From: Zygnema cylindricum
Lineage: Eukaryota > Streptophyta > Zygnematophyceae > Zygnematales > Zygnemataceae
Length of the DNA stretch: 64,000 nt
Reading direction: 5' to 3'
Assembly: GCA_037447655.1 (NCBI GenBank)
Contig: JBBHKE010003364.1
Location: 342,549-406,548 of the forward strand
Position 1 is the first letter of the stretch, and the number at the start of each line of letters is the position of its first letter. A model generated the notes under the pieces. The model was given only the letters and a program-made list of their open reading frames with translations. It made no database searches and was not told where the DNA came from. Positions 43,135-52,825 of this stretch are shown piece after piece. Both the position numbers and the translations under genes were made by a program.

Positions 43135-44236
43135 TGTTGAGATTTGAAATCTTTAGTTCAGTAAATAGAGTAGACCAAAAAGACTTAGTATAGTATCTAA
43201 ATAGACTTACCTTTATTAGTTTTACAGTAGCCAAAGTACCATAGAGTGTATTGTACCTTTGCAGGTTTTACGGAGTGGCGTCGACACGCGTCACGCAGCA
43301 GACAATTGAAATTGCCAGATCAGACGGATGGAATCTGATCCGGATACCTCAGAAAATATGTGGTACGGCTATTTTGGATTCATACGGATATTTTGGAAGT
43401 ATATGGTACGGAAAGTTTTTATGATCATTAAATGGAGACGTCCGGATATTTCGGAAATAAATTGTACGGTACAACTTATGAACATTGATTTTGAGAGACG
43501 TCGACAGACGCGATTCACCTGGGACCACAATCATAATTCAAGTGGGATCGCAAGTGACGAAGCGTGATTTACGTGGGACCACAAGTGACGAGGATTGATT
43601 CACGTGGGACCACAAGTGACGAAGCACTCAGGTGCTTCGTACTACACTACAACAGTCAGCTGGACTTTAGCGACTACTGTGACTAAGCACCTGGAACATT
43701 TTTTACAGTTCGTCACCTGAAAATATTTGAATAACAAAGTTTTGTAGTTTAGTGTATTAAAAATTAGTGTTTCATTAATTAGGTTTATGGAAAATAATAA
43801 TTAGGTTTTTGGAGGTACTCTAGGTACAGTAAAGTACAGGCTGGATTCTTTGTCGTTAGTCAGGATAGTTCCGTAGTACGATAACCCGAATTAGTGTAGC
43901 TAGTAGACACTCACTGTGAGTATATATTTTAGGACACAGCCAATTTTGTATTATCCAGTATTGGGAATATGATTTTCTAAGGGCAGTTTTTGGGAAACTT
44001 CCAGACATCATATCTTATGGTTTACTGTGTCATTTGGGCTGCAATTTTGGGAATTGTCAGTTTACTGTATTGTGTATCACTGCGGCAAATTTGAAGTTTA
44101 TTTGCTTTTTGAGACATATTTTGTTCCAGTTCAAAATTGTCTGTTAAGTTGGTACTTTGATAGTTTCTGTTGTTTTTCATGTCTACTTCCACTACTACTC
44201 TGGTCCTCCGCCTGCAACTGTGGTTGTAGAACAACA
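43135..44236 (+). repeat. 3' LTR of copia D (1102 bp)
   Basis: Preceded by the purine tract CTAGGGGAG. It starts TGTTGAGATTTG and ends GTTGTAGAACAACA. The end is set by comparison with the LTRs at 52826 and 61873, which diverge from it right after AACAACA. The U3 array and hairpin are at 43508-43645. Confidence 0.85.
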
Positions 44237-45038
44237 GCATGGAATATATTTGAACCCTTTTTTAGCACATTTTTCACCATATGAATCTTCATTTTGTTGG
44301 AATCTTTGTTTCCAATTTTAGATATATGTGTATTACTCGACCTTGTCCAATGTTTTTTCTTGAAATGTACTGAAGTCATTGTCAGGCAAAATTATTATTT
44401 TTCAAATTTTGTAATAGGAAGGACCTACATTAACCTTGGGCACACAGAATTTATCGCCTATAACAGACGATTTCTTTTTAATCGTATTGATAAAATTTTG
44501 CCTCGAGAGCTTCATGTAAAAAAAAAAATGGATGAAAAAAAAACACCATGTCAAAAAATTAGAAAATCTGAAATGGGGCGTGATTTTTGCCACCTTTAAA
44601 CTTTTATGCTGATTTTCTTACACCAATAGTTTGATATCAGTAGTTAGCTTTGATTTTTTTTAGAAATTGCTTAGTTTTTTTGTGTGTTATTTCTTTGTTT
44701 TTTCAACATTTTCCGTATTATTATCATGAAAAGACAACAAAAAGAGCTTTTAATGAGCTTCTTGTTGTTTGAAGAAGGATGATGTTATTTAGGTAGAGTG
44801 GATAGACATGATTATTTATTCTTTGTTGATATGATCTTGTCGGTGTTTCACTTTAAATATTGTTTATGAGTAAATATTAAGCTAAAGTTTTTATCATTTA
44901 CAAAAATTATGCAAATCTTCAAATGTTCATTTCTTAGTTCCAGTGGTGATACATAATAGGAAGAGACATTTTTACACCTTTTAAAATTTGTTATGGTTGT
45001 TGACGATATCTTATTTTTCATTTACTATATTTTCAAGA
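44237..45038. other. 0.8 kb without coding signal, intron-like
   Basis: AT-rich with long T and A runs and no domain motif. It lies between the copia D LTR and the kinase exon, and ends in a TTTTAG acceptor-like site at about 45038-45040. It may be a remnant intron of the receptor gene. Confidence 0.5.
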
Positions 45039-45480
45039 TTGTTTTTAGAAGCAAAAATTGCCAACCTACGATTGTTTGGTAAACAAAAACATTGTAAATT
45101 GTGTTGTCTCTGTGTGGGCATTTTTGGGGTCGTAATCCTCGAACTTATTACTGGTCGGCCGACATTTTTTGACGAAATAACAAGTACCAGTGATCGGGAG
45201 AGGATTACTCTGGCAAATTGGGTATGTAACATTTCTTTTCTTGTTTTTTCTGATATGTACATGAACATAATGATTATTACCGGTTATAGTTTTATGATGC
45301 AGGCGCAAAAATTGATGCGGTCAACATTGGGACTTTCCGCCATCGTCGATCCAAGTTTGGAATCCAACTACTCTTTGGACGACATGCACTTTTTGGCTAG
45401 TATTGCGGCATCCTTTCTTCAAAAAATTTCTATGTACGTTGCGAGCCATTTGCGCCTACTTCTGGCAAAAATAAAGAATA
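45039..45480 (+). pseudogene. Receptor-like kinase C-lobe remnant
   Basis: Two exons are inferred. The first, ending at 45221 before GTATGT, reads EAKIANLRLF (a decayed DFG-region, D replaced by N), then FGVVILELITGRPTFFDE and RITLANW, that is kinase subdomains IX-X. The second begins at 45303 after GATGCAG and reads LSAIVDPSLESNYSLDDMHFLASIAASFLQKIS, kinase subdomain XI. The activation segment is largely missing, so no activity is possible. The orientation and the plant RLK style agree with the LRR exons at 28530-32375. Confidence 0.75.
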
Positions 45481-46229
45481 AAGACATGCAAGTTGTTAGG
45501 TTCATTGTGAACAGCGTCCGTTATGTTGAGCGCCGTAATATAATTTATGTAGTTAGGGTGACGTTCCATCAGACGAAAAGTGAGGTTGTTTACATAAATT
45601 TGGACCTCTCCGTACTACGCCGTACGTCTTATTTTGTTTTTATGCGGAAAACAACATTACAAAGACTCTTGCTAATATTCTCCAAAAGCCTGGGAGTTAA
45701 CAATGACCGTTGGATATTTTTTCGCGAAGCATTCACTTCGAAGTTTCTGTAATTGGTGATGTACCTCGCGAGGTACCTCACCAATTACAGAAAAATTTGA
45801 GCCGCGACACGTTGGATAACTAGCATACGTGTCAAGATGGCAACCAACGGAAATTAAAAAATTTCGCACACGATATACGCATTCAAAAATCCAACAGAAA
45901 ATACAAGCGAAATCTCGTAACGCACTTTTGTCACGCTATTTTTGTTGTCGTCCATTCGCCACACTATTTCTGGCAGCGCTCATTTGTCACGTGTAAAAAC
46001 AGGAACCCTAAAGAAATGAGTGGTATTTGACAAGGGGTATGCAAAGAGGATAAAACCCGTGTTGCACGATGACCTGAACGCACGTACATGGTACGCAAAT
46101 GAAGGTTTTTGGTCGGTGTGAAAATCATTGACGATTTTCAATATCAAATCTATAGCTACGTGGCACCACTCTTTTGCTACCATGTGGATTAGAGACTCTC
46201 CGCAATGGAATTTCGTTCAAATTGTAGCT
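45481..46229. other. 0.75 kb without a gene, with a palindrome
   Basis: No domain-bearing frame. Contains the 50-bp palindrome at 45744-45793. Confidence 0.6.
45744..45793. repeat. 50-bp near-perfect palindrome
   Basis: The left arm TTTCTGTAATTGGTGA is complemented by the right arm TCACCAATTACAGAAA, around the self-complementary core GTACCTCGCGAGGTAC. One mismatched pair lies between arm and core on each side. Confidence 0.95.
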
Positions 46230-47099
46230 TTCTGTAATGTTGGCCGTACAATTACAAATTGTCCTAATGGAACTTCACCCTTAGAGTGTGATTTTGTTTA
46301 GCGTGGTGTGATAAGTTTAGATTACATATTAGTTTGGTTTGGTTTTGCGTGTGTAGGCTTTAGTATTGTAAATTTGTACGGCGATTGTATGTTTTCGTGT
46401 TGTACCGCGTATAGTATGACGTTTCGTTTGGTACTGTGTACTTTATGTTGTTTCGGCAATACCATAGTTTCATTAGTTCGTCCGCGTACTTTTGTACGAC
46501 GGCAAGTTAGGAAATACATGTTTGTTTCGTGTGAGGGGGTATTTAGTAGTGTTGGGTATCGGGTAGTTTCATATCGCGATAATTTCGATATTCGATATAT
46601 CGAATATCGATCGAGCAGATTCCTCGATATGTCGTACCGGGACCAACATAAATTATCGCGATATATATCGCAAAAATTGCTTATCCGTACAGTCAGAGTA
46701 CGGAAAACCGTACTAAAAAGCGTACGGAGAATCGTACGAAAAATCGCTGGATATTCCCACCGGAAAGGGGTTGGAAAAAAATTCTAAAATTTTCATTTTC
46801 GATATATCGTCGATACGATATATCGGCGATATATCGCGATAATTTGAAATTCGATATATGGAAGCGATATATCAAATATCGGGTACATGAAATTGATATA
46901 TATCGAATATCGGCAATAGGTCCTCGATACCCAACACTAGTATTTAGGACATAGTGGTTCTGAACAAGTTCATATTTTCTGAGGGAAAAAATTTCGGTGA
47001 AATATATTTGTCTTTTGCTGGAGTGTTTTCCTCTTGCAGTCTTTTGCTTCCGCACAGTATTCTTTCTTTCTTCTACTATCGTGTGAATTGATCCTTACA
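46230..47099 (+). repeat. 5' LTR of copia G, containing a MITE
   Basis: The right end is secure: CCTTACA at 47099, two bases, then the primer site. The left end is uncertain, with TG starts possible at 46233 or 46286. The 393-bp MITE at 46547 is inserted within it. No matching 3' LTR was found downstream. Confidence 0.6.
46547..46939. mobile_element. hAT-type MITE, 393 bp, perfect 8-bp duplication
   Basis: Terminal inverted repeats TAGTGTTGGGTATCG (15 bp, perfect) at both ends, flanked by GTATTTAG on the left (46539-46546) and right (46940-46947). The 8-bp duplication and the TAGTG start fit the hAT superfamily. The interior is packed with ATATCG/CGATAT words, including a 24-bp perfect palindrome near 46588, and has a central part with repeated CGTAC. 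There is no transposase; the open frames 46308-46787 (+) and 46693-47055 (-) that cross it are artefacts. Confidence 0.9.
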
Positions 47100-47101
47100 A
47101 A

Positions 47102-47113
47102 TGGTATCGGAGC
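47102..47113 (+). other. Primer-binding site of copia G
   Basis: TGGTATCGGAGC, two bases after the LTR, identical to the copia H primer site. The next bases (TAGTG) also agree. Confidence 0.9.
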
Positions 47114-48067
47114 TAGTGTGCTCCATTAAGAGTTTTCAAGGTGACAAGTCTTGCCGCCATGGGAGGAAAGAAGAAAAATCTACATCTACACCTTCTCCTA
47201 TTGCGGCTCCTAATCTGGATCCACCGAATCTGCCGAATGTGGCCGATTCATCTCCAGATCAGAGTGTGAAAGATTTCGGCTTCGGAGGAGAGGCTTTTGA
47301 AGAGGCTTCTCCCTCAAACCCACTTCGAAAAGGAGTAGAGAAACAAGAAGGTGTGGTGTTGACCGAAGATCGTCTCAATGAGTTGTTTGATGGTTTTCTC
47401 ACTCATGTAGATCAACGGATCACGGATGCCAATTGGAACGGTGAGCCAGTTCAGGCTCTATACCGTGAAGCAGTGGGAGCACTCATCTATGGGATGACCT
47501 GTACCCGTTCGGACATCGCTACTGCCATTGGAACACTCAGTCGATTCCTAAACAAGTCGATTCCTATAAAAGCCAGAGGAATAGCATTGGTCAACAATAA
47601 AAAGAGTACTCATATACCCCAAGGAGACAAGAGATAATTGATTACACTCTAACAGTTGGGGGCACTCAAGAAAGCATCAAAATTCATGCATTCACAGACT
47701 TTGAGGATGGAAAGTTTCAAGCAAAATATCAACCACAGGTTACGTGGTGAACATTGGCGATGGGAGAGTGAGCTGGAGCAGCAAGCTCCAAAAAACAATG
47801 GCATTATCAACCACAGAGGCAGAGTACATGGCGGCCGCCGCCACAGTAGAGGAGTATGTATGGCTCAAGGCATATATGAACGAGCGAGGGTTTGTACAGA
47901 AAACCAAGACCACTTTCTATACAGACAAGACCACTTTCTATAGAGACTGCCAGAGTTGTTTGGCTTTGATCAAAAATCATGTCAACCACCCTCAGGCGAA
48001 ACACAGTGATATGCGGTACCATTTCATTAGGGAAACGACAATTTTTGAGGCCATGGCATTTGAGTAA
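47114..48067 (+). pseudogene. Copia G: gag start fused to RT/RNase H end
   Basis: The frame 47101-47637 begins in the primer site. Its first part is gag-leader-like (KSTSTPSPIAAPN.., EDRLNELFDGFLTHVDQRI), comparable in position to copia H. After about residue 117 it switches directly to the RT connection: ALYREAVGALIYGMTCTRSDIATAIGTLSRFLN. RNase H follows in 47744-48067 (VSWSSKLQKTMALSTTEAEYMA, KHSDMRYHFIRET). So most of gag, all of protease and integrase, and the RT palm are deleted. A 21-bp tandem duplication (ACCACTTTCTATA..GAC) lies at about 47909-47948. Confidence 0.8.
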
Positions 48068-49121
48068 ATGCCAGACAAGTAGAACGCACACGACATGCTA
48101 ACAAAGGCTATTGGAAAAAAATAATGTTGCTTTGGGCAGGAAAAGTAAGACTCTCTTAGGTGAAAGGTGTAGGAAAAGTAGGACTCAATAAGGTGAAAAG
48201 AGCATACCCTAAGGAGAAAAGAGAGGAACCTAAGCTTACTGCATCGGAAAAAAGCAAGAAACGGTAAATAGGAGGAGTGAAAGGCGCCTAAAATAATCAG
48301 AGTACTTTTCGAACCTGGTCCTTTGGTAAGACGAGCGTCGCTTTGCAGCGACGCTATTGGAGGACAATTCTCCAACATTACAAGGTTGCATTTGCACGTT
48401 GGCAACCGTCGCATAACGCTTTGAAATTTCAGGATCGAATTAAAGCGTCATAGGTGTTCGGTTAAATTGAATTGGTCCTGGTTCCGTACGTGGCATTTTA
48501 GCTACGCCAGGTGTGTCAAAGCTAATTCAAAACGGTCCTGTACGGACGACATTTTTTGGAAATGACGACGAAACTTGCATATTTCGAAGTGACGTCTATC
48601 AAATTGAATTTTACAGATGTACGGCAAAGATTGTATTTGTTCGCCATCGTGATTTACCAAAGTGGACCGGGGATCATTTCTATGAACGTTCGCGGTAAAA
48701 CAAAGTCTCAGTCAATGGGAACTACATATCGCCGCAGAATCGAGTGGGAAAGTTGTTTGTAGTACGATTCCGGATGATTATTTCTTACAGCGATTCACGC
48801 GATTTCATCAATAATACAAAATCGCACCGTAACAGCATCATCAAAGATATTACAGTGGGTACATTAAATCAAGTATTACTGTGGTGCAAACGTTCCCATG
48901 ATGTAGTGGTGTAAACGTTCCTATGATGCAATATTGTTTGTAGGCTTGTACACCTGGCATTTAGTCATTCGATCGCCACTTAGTTCTTCTTTGTTTGCAT
49001 TAGAATAAATAGAGCAGAACAAGACGAGAAGAATTATCATTTCCAGATAAATTAGGCTTGGCAGCTTTAGCATTTAGAATCAATTTATTAATTGTTTATT
49101 TATTGACATTGTCCCTTCATT
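48068..49121. other. 1 kb without a gene; small repeats
   Basis: A two-unit repeat of about 33 bp (GGAAAAGTA.GACTC..) lies at 48139-48203, a 22-bp perfect hairpin (AGCGTCGCT arms) at 48334-48355, and two tandem 25-bp units at 48881-48930. The 3' end of copia G should lie here, but I could not identify its LTR. Confidence 0.55.
48881..48930 (+). repeat. Two tandem 25-bp units
   Basis: GTGGTGCAAACGTTCCCATG and continuation at 48881, repeated at 48906 with three changes. Confidence 0.9.
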
Positions 49122-49126
49122 AGAAT

Positions 49127-50015
49127 TGTTGAAAAGAGGAAATTAATAGTTCATTTCCCTATTTTATTATTGCTTTAAAGAAATAGAGTGAGGATCAGAG
49201 GCGCGCCATGGCTGCCGCCATATTTAGAAAGTGGCAGTTTTTGAAATAAAGGGTAATTTACTAAAATGATGCCTAAGTCTAGAGTTGAACCTGCGACCTC
49301 TAGATTCTCTATAGCCTAACGCCTTAACCATTAAGGCGTAAGGAAACGATACACGTGACGGGTTTCATAAATATCTAAACATTAACGCAACAGCTAATTA
49401 ACAGCAGACTAACCAAAAGGAGCAATTCCTGCATGTACGCGAATGTGAACCGTGTAAAATATGTTTTGATCGGACGGCCGGCATTATAGCCGCCACGCGA
49501 AGTGAGCTTTTGGCGGCATACGGAGATAGCGTCACGCGGTGCCACGTGGCGCCACATTATTTGATACCGGAGAAGATGGGAGGAGAAACCATGGCTTCCG
49601 ATTTGACAAGTGTCACCTTGTAGACCTTGTCGTACAATGGTCGTACAATAAGTACATCGCCCATTGTACCTTCTTGTACTATATAGTGTTCCTATTGGAC
49701 TAGGGTTTATTAGTAGGTAGTCGTGAGTAGGCAGACCGAGACTTAGTAAGATTTAGGTACCTCTCCCTCTAAGAGAGCTTGTAACTATAAAGGTCATCTT
49801 TGACCAGCCATAACTTACTGCTCAGGGGAGCAAATTCAGTGATTCTTTTTGCGTTTGACTCAGGGGAGTCTTGTCCTCACAGGGGTGAGGGTGGTCAGAA
49901 TACTTTTGTGCCTGGGCGGCGCTTATTCAGTGGGGAAGTGGAAGGGGCAAATATTATCCTAGAGGCTTTGCATAGGCTGCTCATTCTGTGGGTCAATGGA
50001 GACCACAGAATTTCA
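49127..50015 (+). repeat. Solo LTR of the B/E copia family (889 bp)
   Basis: Starts TGTTGAAAAG, ends CACAGAATTTCA, with the perfect duplication AGAAT at 49122-49126 and 50016-50020. From about 49330 onward it matches the solo LTR at 38771 closely (for example CCAAAAGGAGCAATTC and CGTGGCGCCACATTATTTGA); the first 200 bp differ. It is a second LTR-LTR recombination product. Confidence 0.9.
49268..49342 (-). other. tRNA-like module in second solo LTR
   Basis: On the minus strand the D-arm-like hairpin CGCCTTAATGGTTAAGGCG (4-bp stem, GG in the loop) is followed by GTCGCAGGTTCAACTC, a near B box. The spacing resembles tRNA-Ser/Leu. Antisense to the LTR. Confidence 0.5.
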
Positions 50016-50020
50016 AGAAT

Positions 50021-50574
50021 TGTATTCCTTTCTGATATAATATAATATACCTTCTGAATGGCTATCTATACTATGCCTTGCTACATGTGAATGCCTTTAC
50101 TCTCCCCACCTACACTTCTGTCATATCTACTTGTGTGATTTATCATGTCATATGATAGGTGTGCATGGTCCTAGGAGTCCTCCTAGTTAACCAAAATGTC
50201 TGATCAAGGTCAACACATCTACAGTGATATCCTTGAGAATTGCCTCCTAACTACAAATGAGTTCAAGGATTAGAACTCTAAAACTACACACAGAAATACC
50301 TGAAAATTCACATCCGTTAATCCTCAAAAATCTAAGTTAACATTGTTGCTTTTGGTCAACAATCTGAGATTTTCCCCAAGACTTCAAAAATATTAAAGGG
50401 TTTTTGTGTTAACATTAGAACATGTAACTCCCTTTTAAATGGATTCATCTTAAATATTTTTCATGAATAATCATATACATACACAAAAGCAAGTTCTATA
50501 AAAAAGAACGAAAAGAGATTGTGCTTAAGGATTGAATGGGAGGTTGGACTTCACCTATAAACGTCACTTTTTGT
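50021..50574. other. 0.55 kb without a gene
   Basis: AT-rich with no motif I recognise. Confidence 0.6.
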
Positions 50575-50700
50575 CGTGAGTCTGTAAGTAGTGTAATACT
50601 CCGGATCCGTAAGTTCCGGTAACTGCTGTTTTATTCGCTAATTCTCCCTTGTCTTCATTGTCCTTTAGAAGACCAAAATCACAAACTTTGGCCAGGAAAA
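50575..50700 (-). pseudogene. Protein kinase activation-segment fragment
   Basis: On the minus strand AKVCDFGLLKDNEDK then AVTGTYGSGVLHYL: the DFG motif (Mg-binding Asp), the activation loop and the start of the P+1 loop, in the receptor-like kinase style. The following APE motif is not visible. It may be one exon of a decayed receptor kinase in opposite orientation to the other kinase remnant. It does not overlap in content with the piece at 45039, where this segment is degraded. Confidence 0.65.
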
Positions 50701-52093
50701 GTGGAAAATAGTACGAAATTAATAAGAATATAAATACATAGAGCATAGCTTTGTCACATGCCGACACCTGTCATGTCGTATCACGTCAGCGCATTTAATT
50801 ATATTTAATTGCATAGAAATGATCCTTAAAAAGGGACGCCACACTAATTTAAATGTGGGTATGTTTCGGTGACGACATGGCTGTACAAATTTCGGTCAGA
50901 CGCCGTGAAACCCGCGGACGATTTGGATTATGCACACAAAGCCTACAGTCGCTCGAATTCCGCGAACCGACTTAATTTGTCGGTTGGAATTTCCGCGAAA
51001 CAGTTTGAGTTGTCGTACGTACATTTGGTGACGCGAAATGTCAAACGACAGAATTCACATATACGACTTTTGACGCGAATGCAAATCCACGGCCACAAAA
51101 TATGCAGACGAACGGACGATTCAGATTCATTCTGCACACGGCGACGCAATTGGTTAATTTTCAGTCGTGGAGCCTTAGAGGTCTCACGCATTCACATGTA
51201 GCGTAGGAAGGGTTTTTATCCTTAGGCTGTAGATTTTGTAAAGCAAGGCATACGACTCTGGTCCCCTATTGGCCAGAATCCAAACTAGATGCAGACAAAT
51301 ACATATAACCCACGTATTTACAGTAGGTTAGACGCCCAGCTGTAGGCTTTGTACTTAGTGAATTTTAGGTGAATTTTGTCTCACAATTTCAAGAGGAGCA
51401 CAATTTTAAGAGCACAAGAATTCTTTTGGAAGATTTGACCTTTGCTTTAATTATTTTCATGTGAAATTGTCAAGATAGTTTTAGTGACTATTTTTCTTGT
51501 CGTTAAGCGTTCTGCTACCTAGCTCACACTCACCTTTCTTTGTAATCTGCCTTGCAATTTAATCTACGCGGCTCACGCCGAGGCCTAACCAGTTTCCTAT
51601 CATTTTTTCTCGCGTCCTATCAAGTGGATTGCTGCTCAGCTTTCTCTCTCAGACAGTTGCTGAACCTTGGATTGTGATTAGACGGTTTTAGGTTTGCCAG
51701 TGTGGTTTGCTTGGCGATTGTAGAATTAGGGCTACCTTTCCTTTGGTTATTCCATGGTCTAACCGAATCTGGTTATCTCAGATTCGCTTGTTATTTGTTG
51801 ATTTCTAGCTTATGTGTATTGAGTTTTATGTTAAGTCTTTATTAATTAAACTCTTGTAAGGAATATGAACTGATCAAAAAGCCTAGTGGCTATCCGTTGG
51901 CTTAACAATAAACAGAGCCTCCTAGCTTCCACTCTCACTTTACCTTTATTTATTCTTGTGATATGTGTATTTGTTGCTTGATGCCTGTACAAATTTGTGT
52001 CACAGATTTCCCGATTTGTCCATGACTTTCTTGTTTATTTCTTTGTCATTTATCTTTCAACTGGTTGTGTTACATGTTTATCATTTCCTCTGT
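50701..52093. other. 1.4 kb without a gene
   Basis: Open frames of 80-110 codons at 50869-51201 (+) and 50943-51191 (-) overlap and show no domain. No repeat ends were recognised. Sequence near 51840-51960 (AAACTCTTGTAAGG.., CCTAGTGGCTATCCG) is unexplained. Confidence 0.55.
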
Positions 52094-52501
52094 CACATGC
52101 ACGACAGTGATGGGGCTTGCTGCTGGAGTAGCAAACAACAGAAAGTTATTGCTCAGTCCACCATGGAGGCTGAGTATATGGCTTCTTGCTCTACTGTTAA
52201 AGAATTGATGTGGGTGAAGTCTATGCTTGGTGATCTTGGTCATCTTAAGAGTGGTGTGCAAAAAATATTTTGTGATAACAAGGCAGCCATTACCATTGCT
52301 GCCAATCCCAAACACCACTTCAAAGCCAAACACATGGATATTAGACTAGTTTTTGTTAGAGAGAAAGTGGAGAACAAAATAATAAGTTTAGAATATAGAG
52401 CAGAAAATGAAATGGTAGCAGATGTGATGACAAAGCATGTACCATCTCCTAAATTAATATTTTGTAGAAAAAAGTGTGGTTTCAAACTAAAAGTTGACTA
52501 G
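52094..52501 (+). pseudogene. Copia B-family RNase H tail
   Basis: The frame ending at 52501 has CCWSSKQQKVIAQSTMEAEYMAS, VKELMWVKSMLGDLGHLKSGVQK, FCDNKAAITIAANPKHHFKAKHMDIRLVFVREKVENKI, and a terminus KCGFKLKVD. It is the intact version of the part that is broken in B at 8678. The upstream codons from 51965 are not copia-like, so the true fragment starts near 52094. Confidence 0.85.
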
Positions 52502-52515
52502 AAAATAAGGGTAGT

Positions 52516-52825
52516 GTAAAAGTTAAAGGTTTTTATTTATGTATTTTTTAGGTCTAAAATAGAAAAGCAAAGGCAGCATGTTTCTCACTCTACTCTCCGA
52601 TTCCATACTTGTTGTAGTCATTGAAGACCGGAGAGAGAGCAAGAACCATGGCTGCTTATGCTGCTGTCCAAGGAGACTGAGGGTTGGCTAAGTACTTAGG
52701 CTTTATCAAAAAGGTTGTCGGACTCAAGAATTGATCCTGGTACCTACCATCCATCCATCAGAGTATCCGGTAGCCGTTAGCTTTATCCTATAGCCTACGA
52801 CCAATGCTGGGATATATATGGTACG
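52516..52825 (+). repeat. Copia B-family 3' LTR, 5' part
   Basis: AAAATAAGGGTAG (polypurine tract, 52502-52515) precedes TGTAAAAGTTAAAGG. Family features such as TTTTTTAGGTCTAAAATAGAA and ACCATGGCTGCT are present. The tRNA-like module lies at 52716-52800. It is cut at 52826 by the next LTR. Confidence 0.8.
52716..52800 (-). other. tRNA-like module in truncated LTR
   Basis: Minus strand: GGATAAAGCTAACGGCTACCGG, then about 30 bases later ACCAGGATCAATTCTTG. It shares both blocks with the module in copia E (23315). Confidence 0.4.

Noticed and set aside
46308-46787. 159-codon open frame on the plus strand
   Set aside because: It crosses from LTR sequence into the MITE and is built from ATATCG repeats; the opposite strand is open too.
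48290-48350. 3' LTR start of copia G after a GGAGGAG purine tract
   Set aside because: The following sequence does not match the 5' LTR text before 47099, so the call could not be supported.
49268-49342. A functional tRNA gene
   Set aside because: Acceptor stem and a clean anticodon loop cannot be drawn and the module sits inside LTRs of one family; called tRNA-like only.
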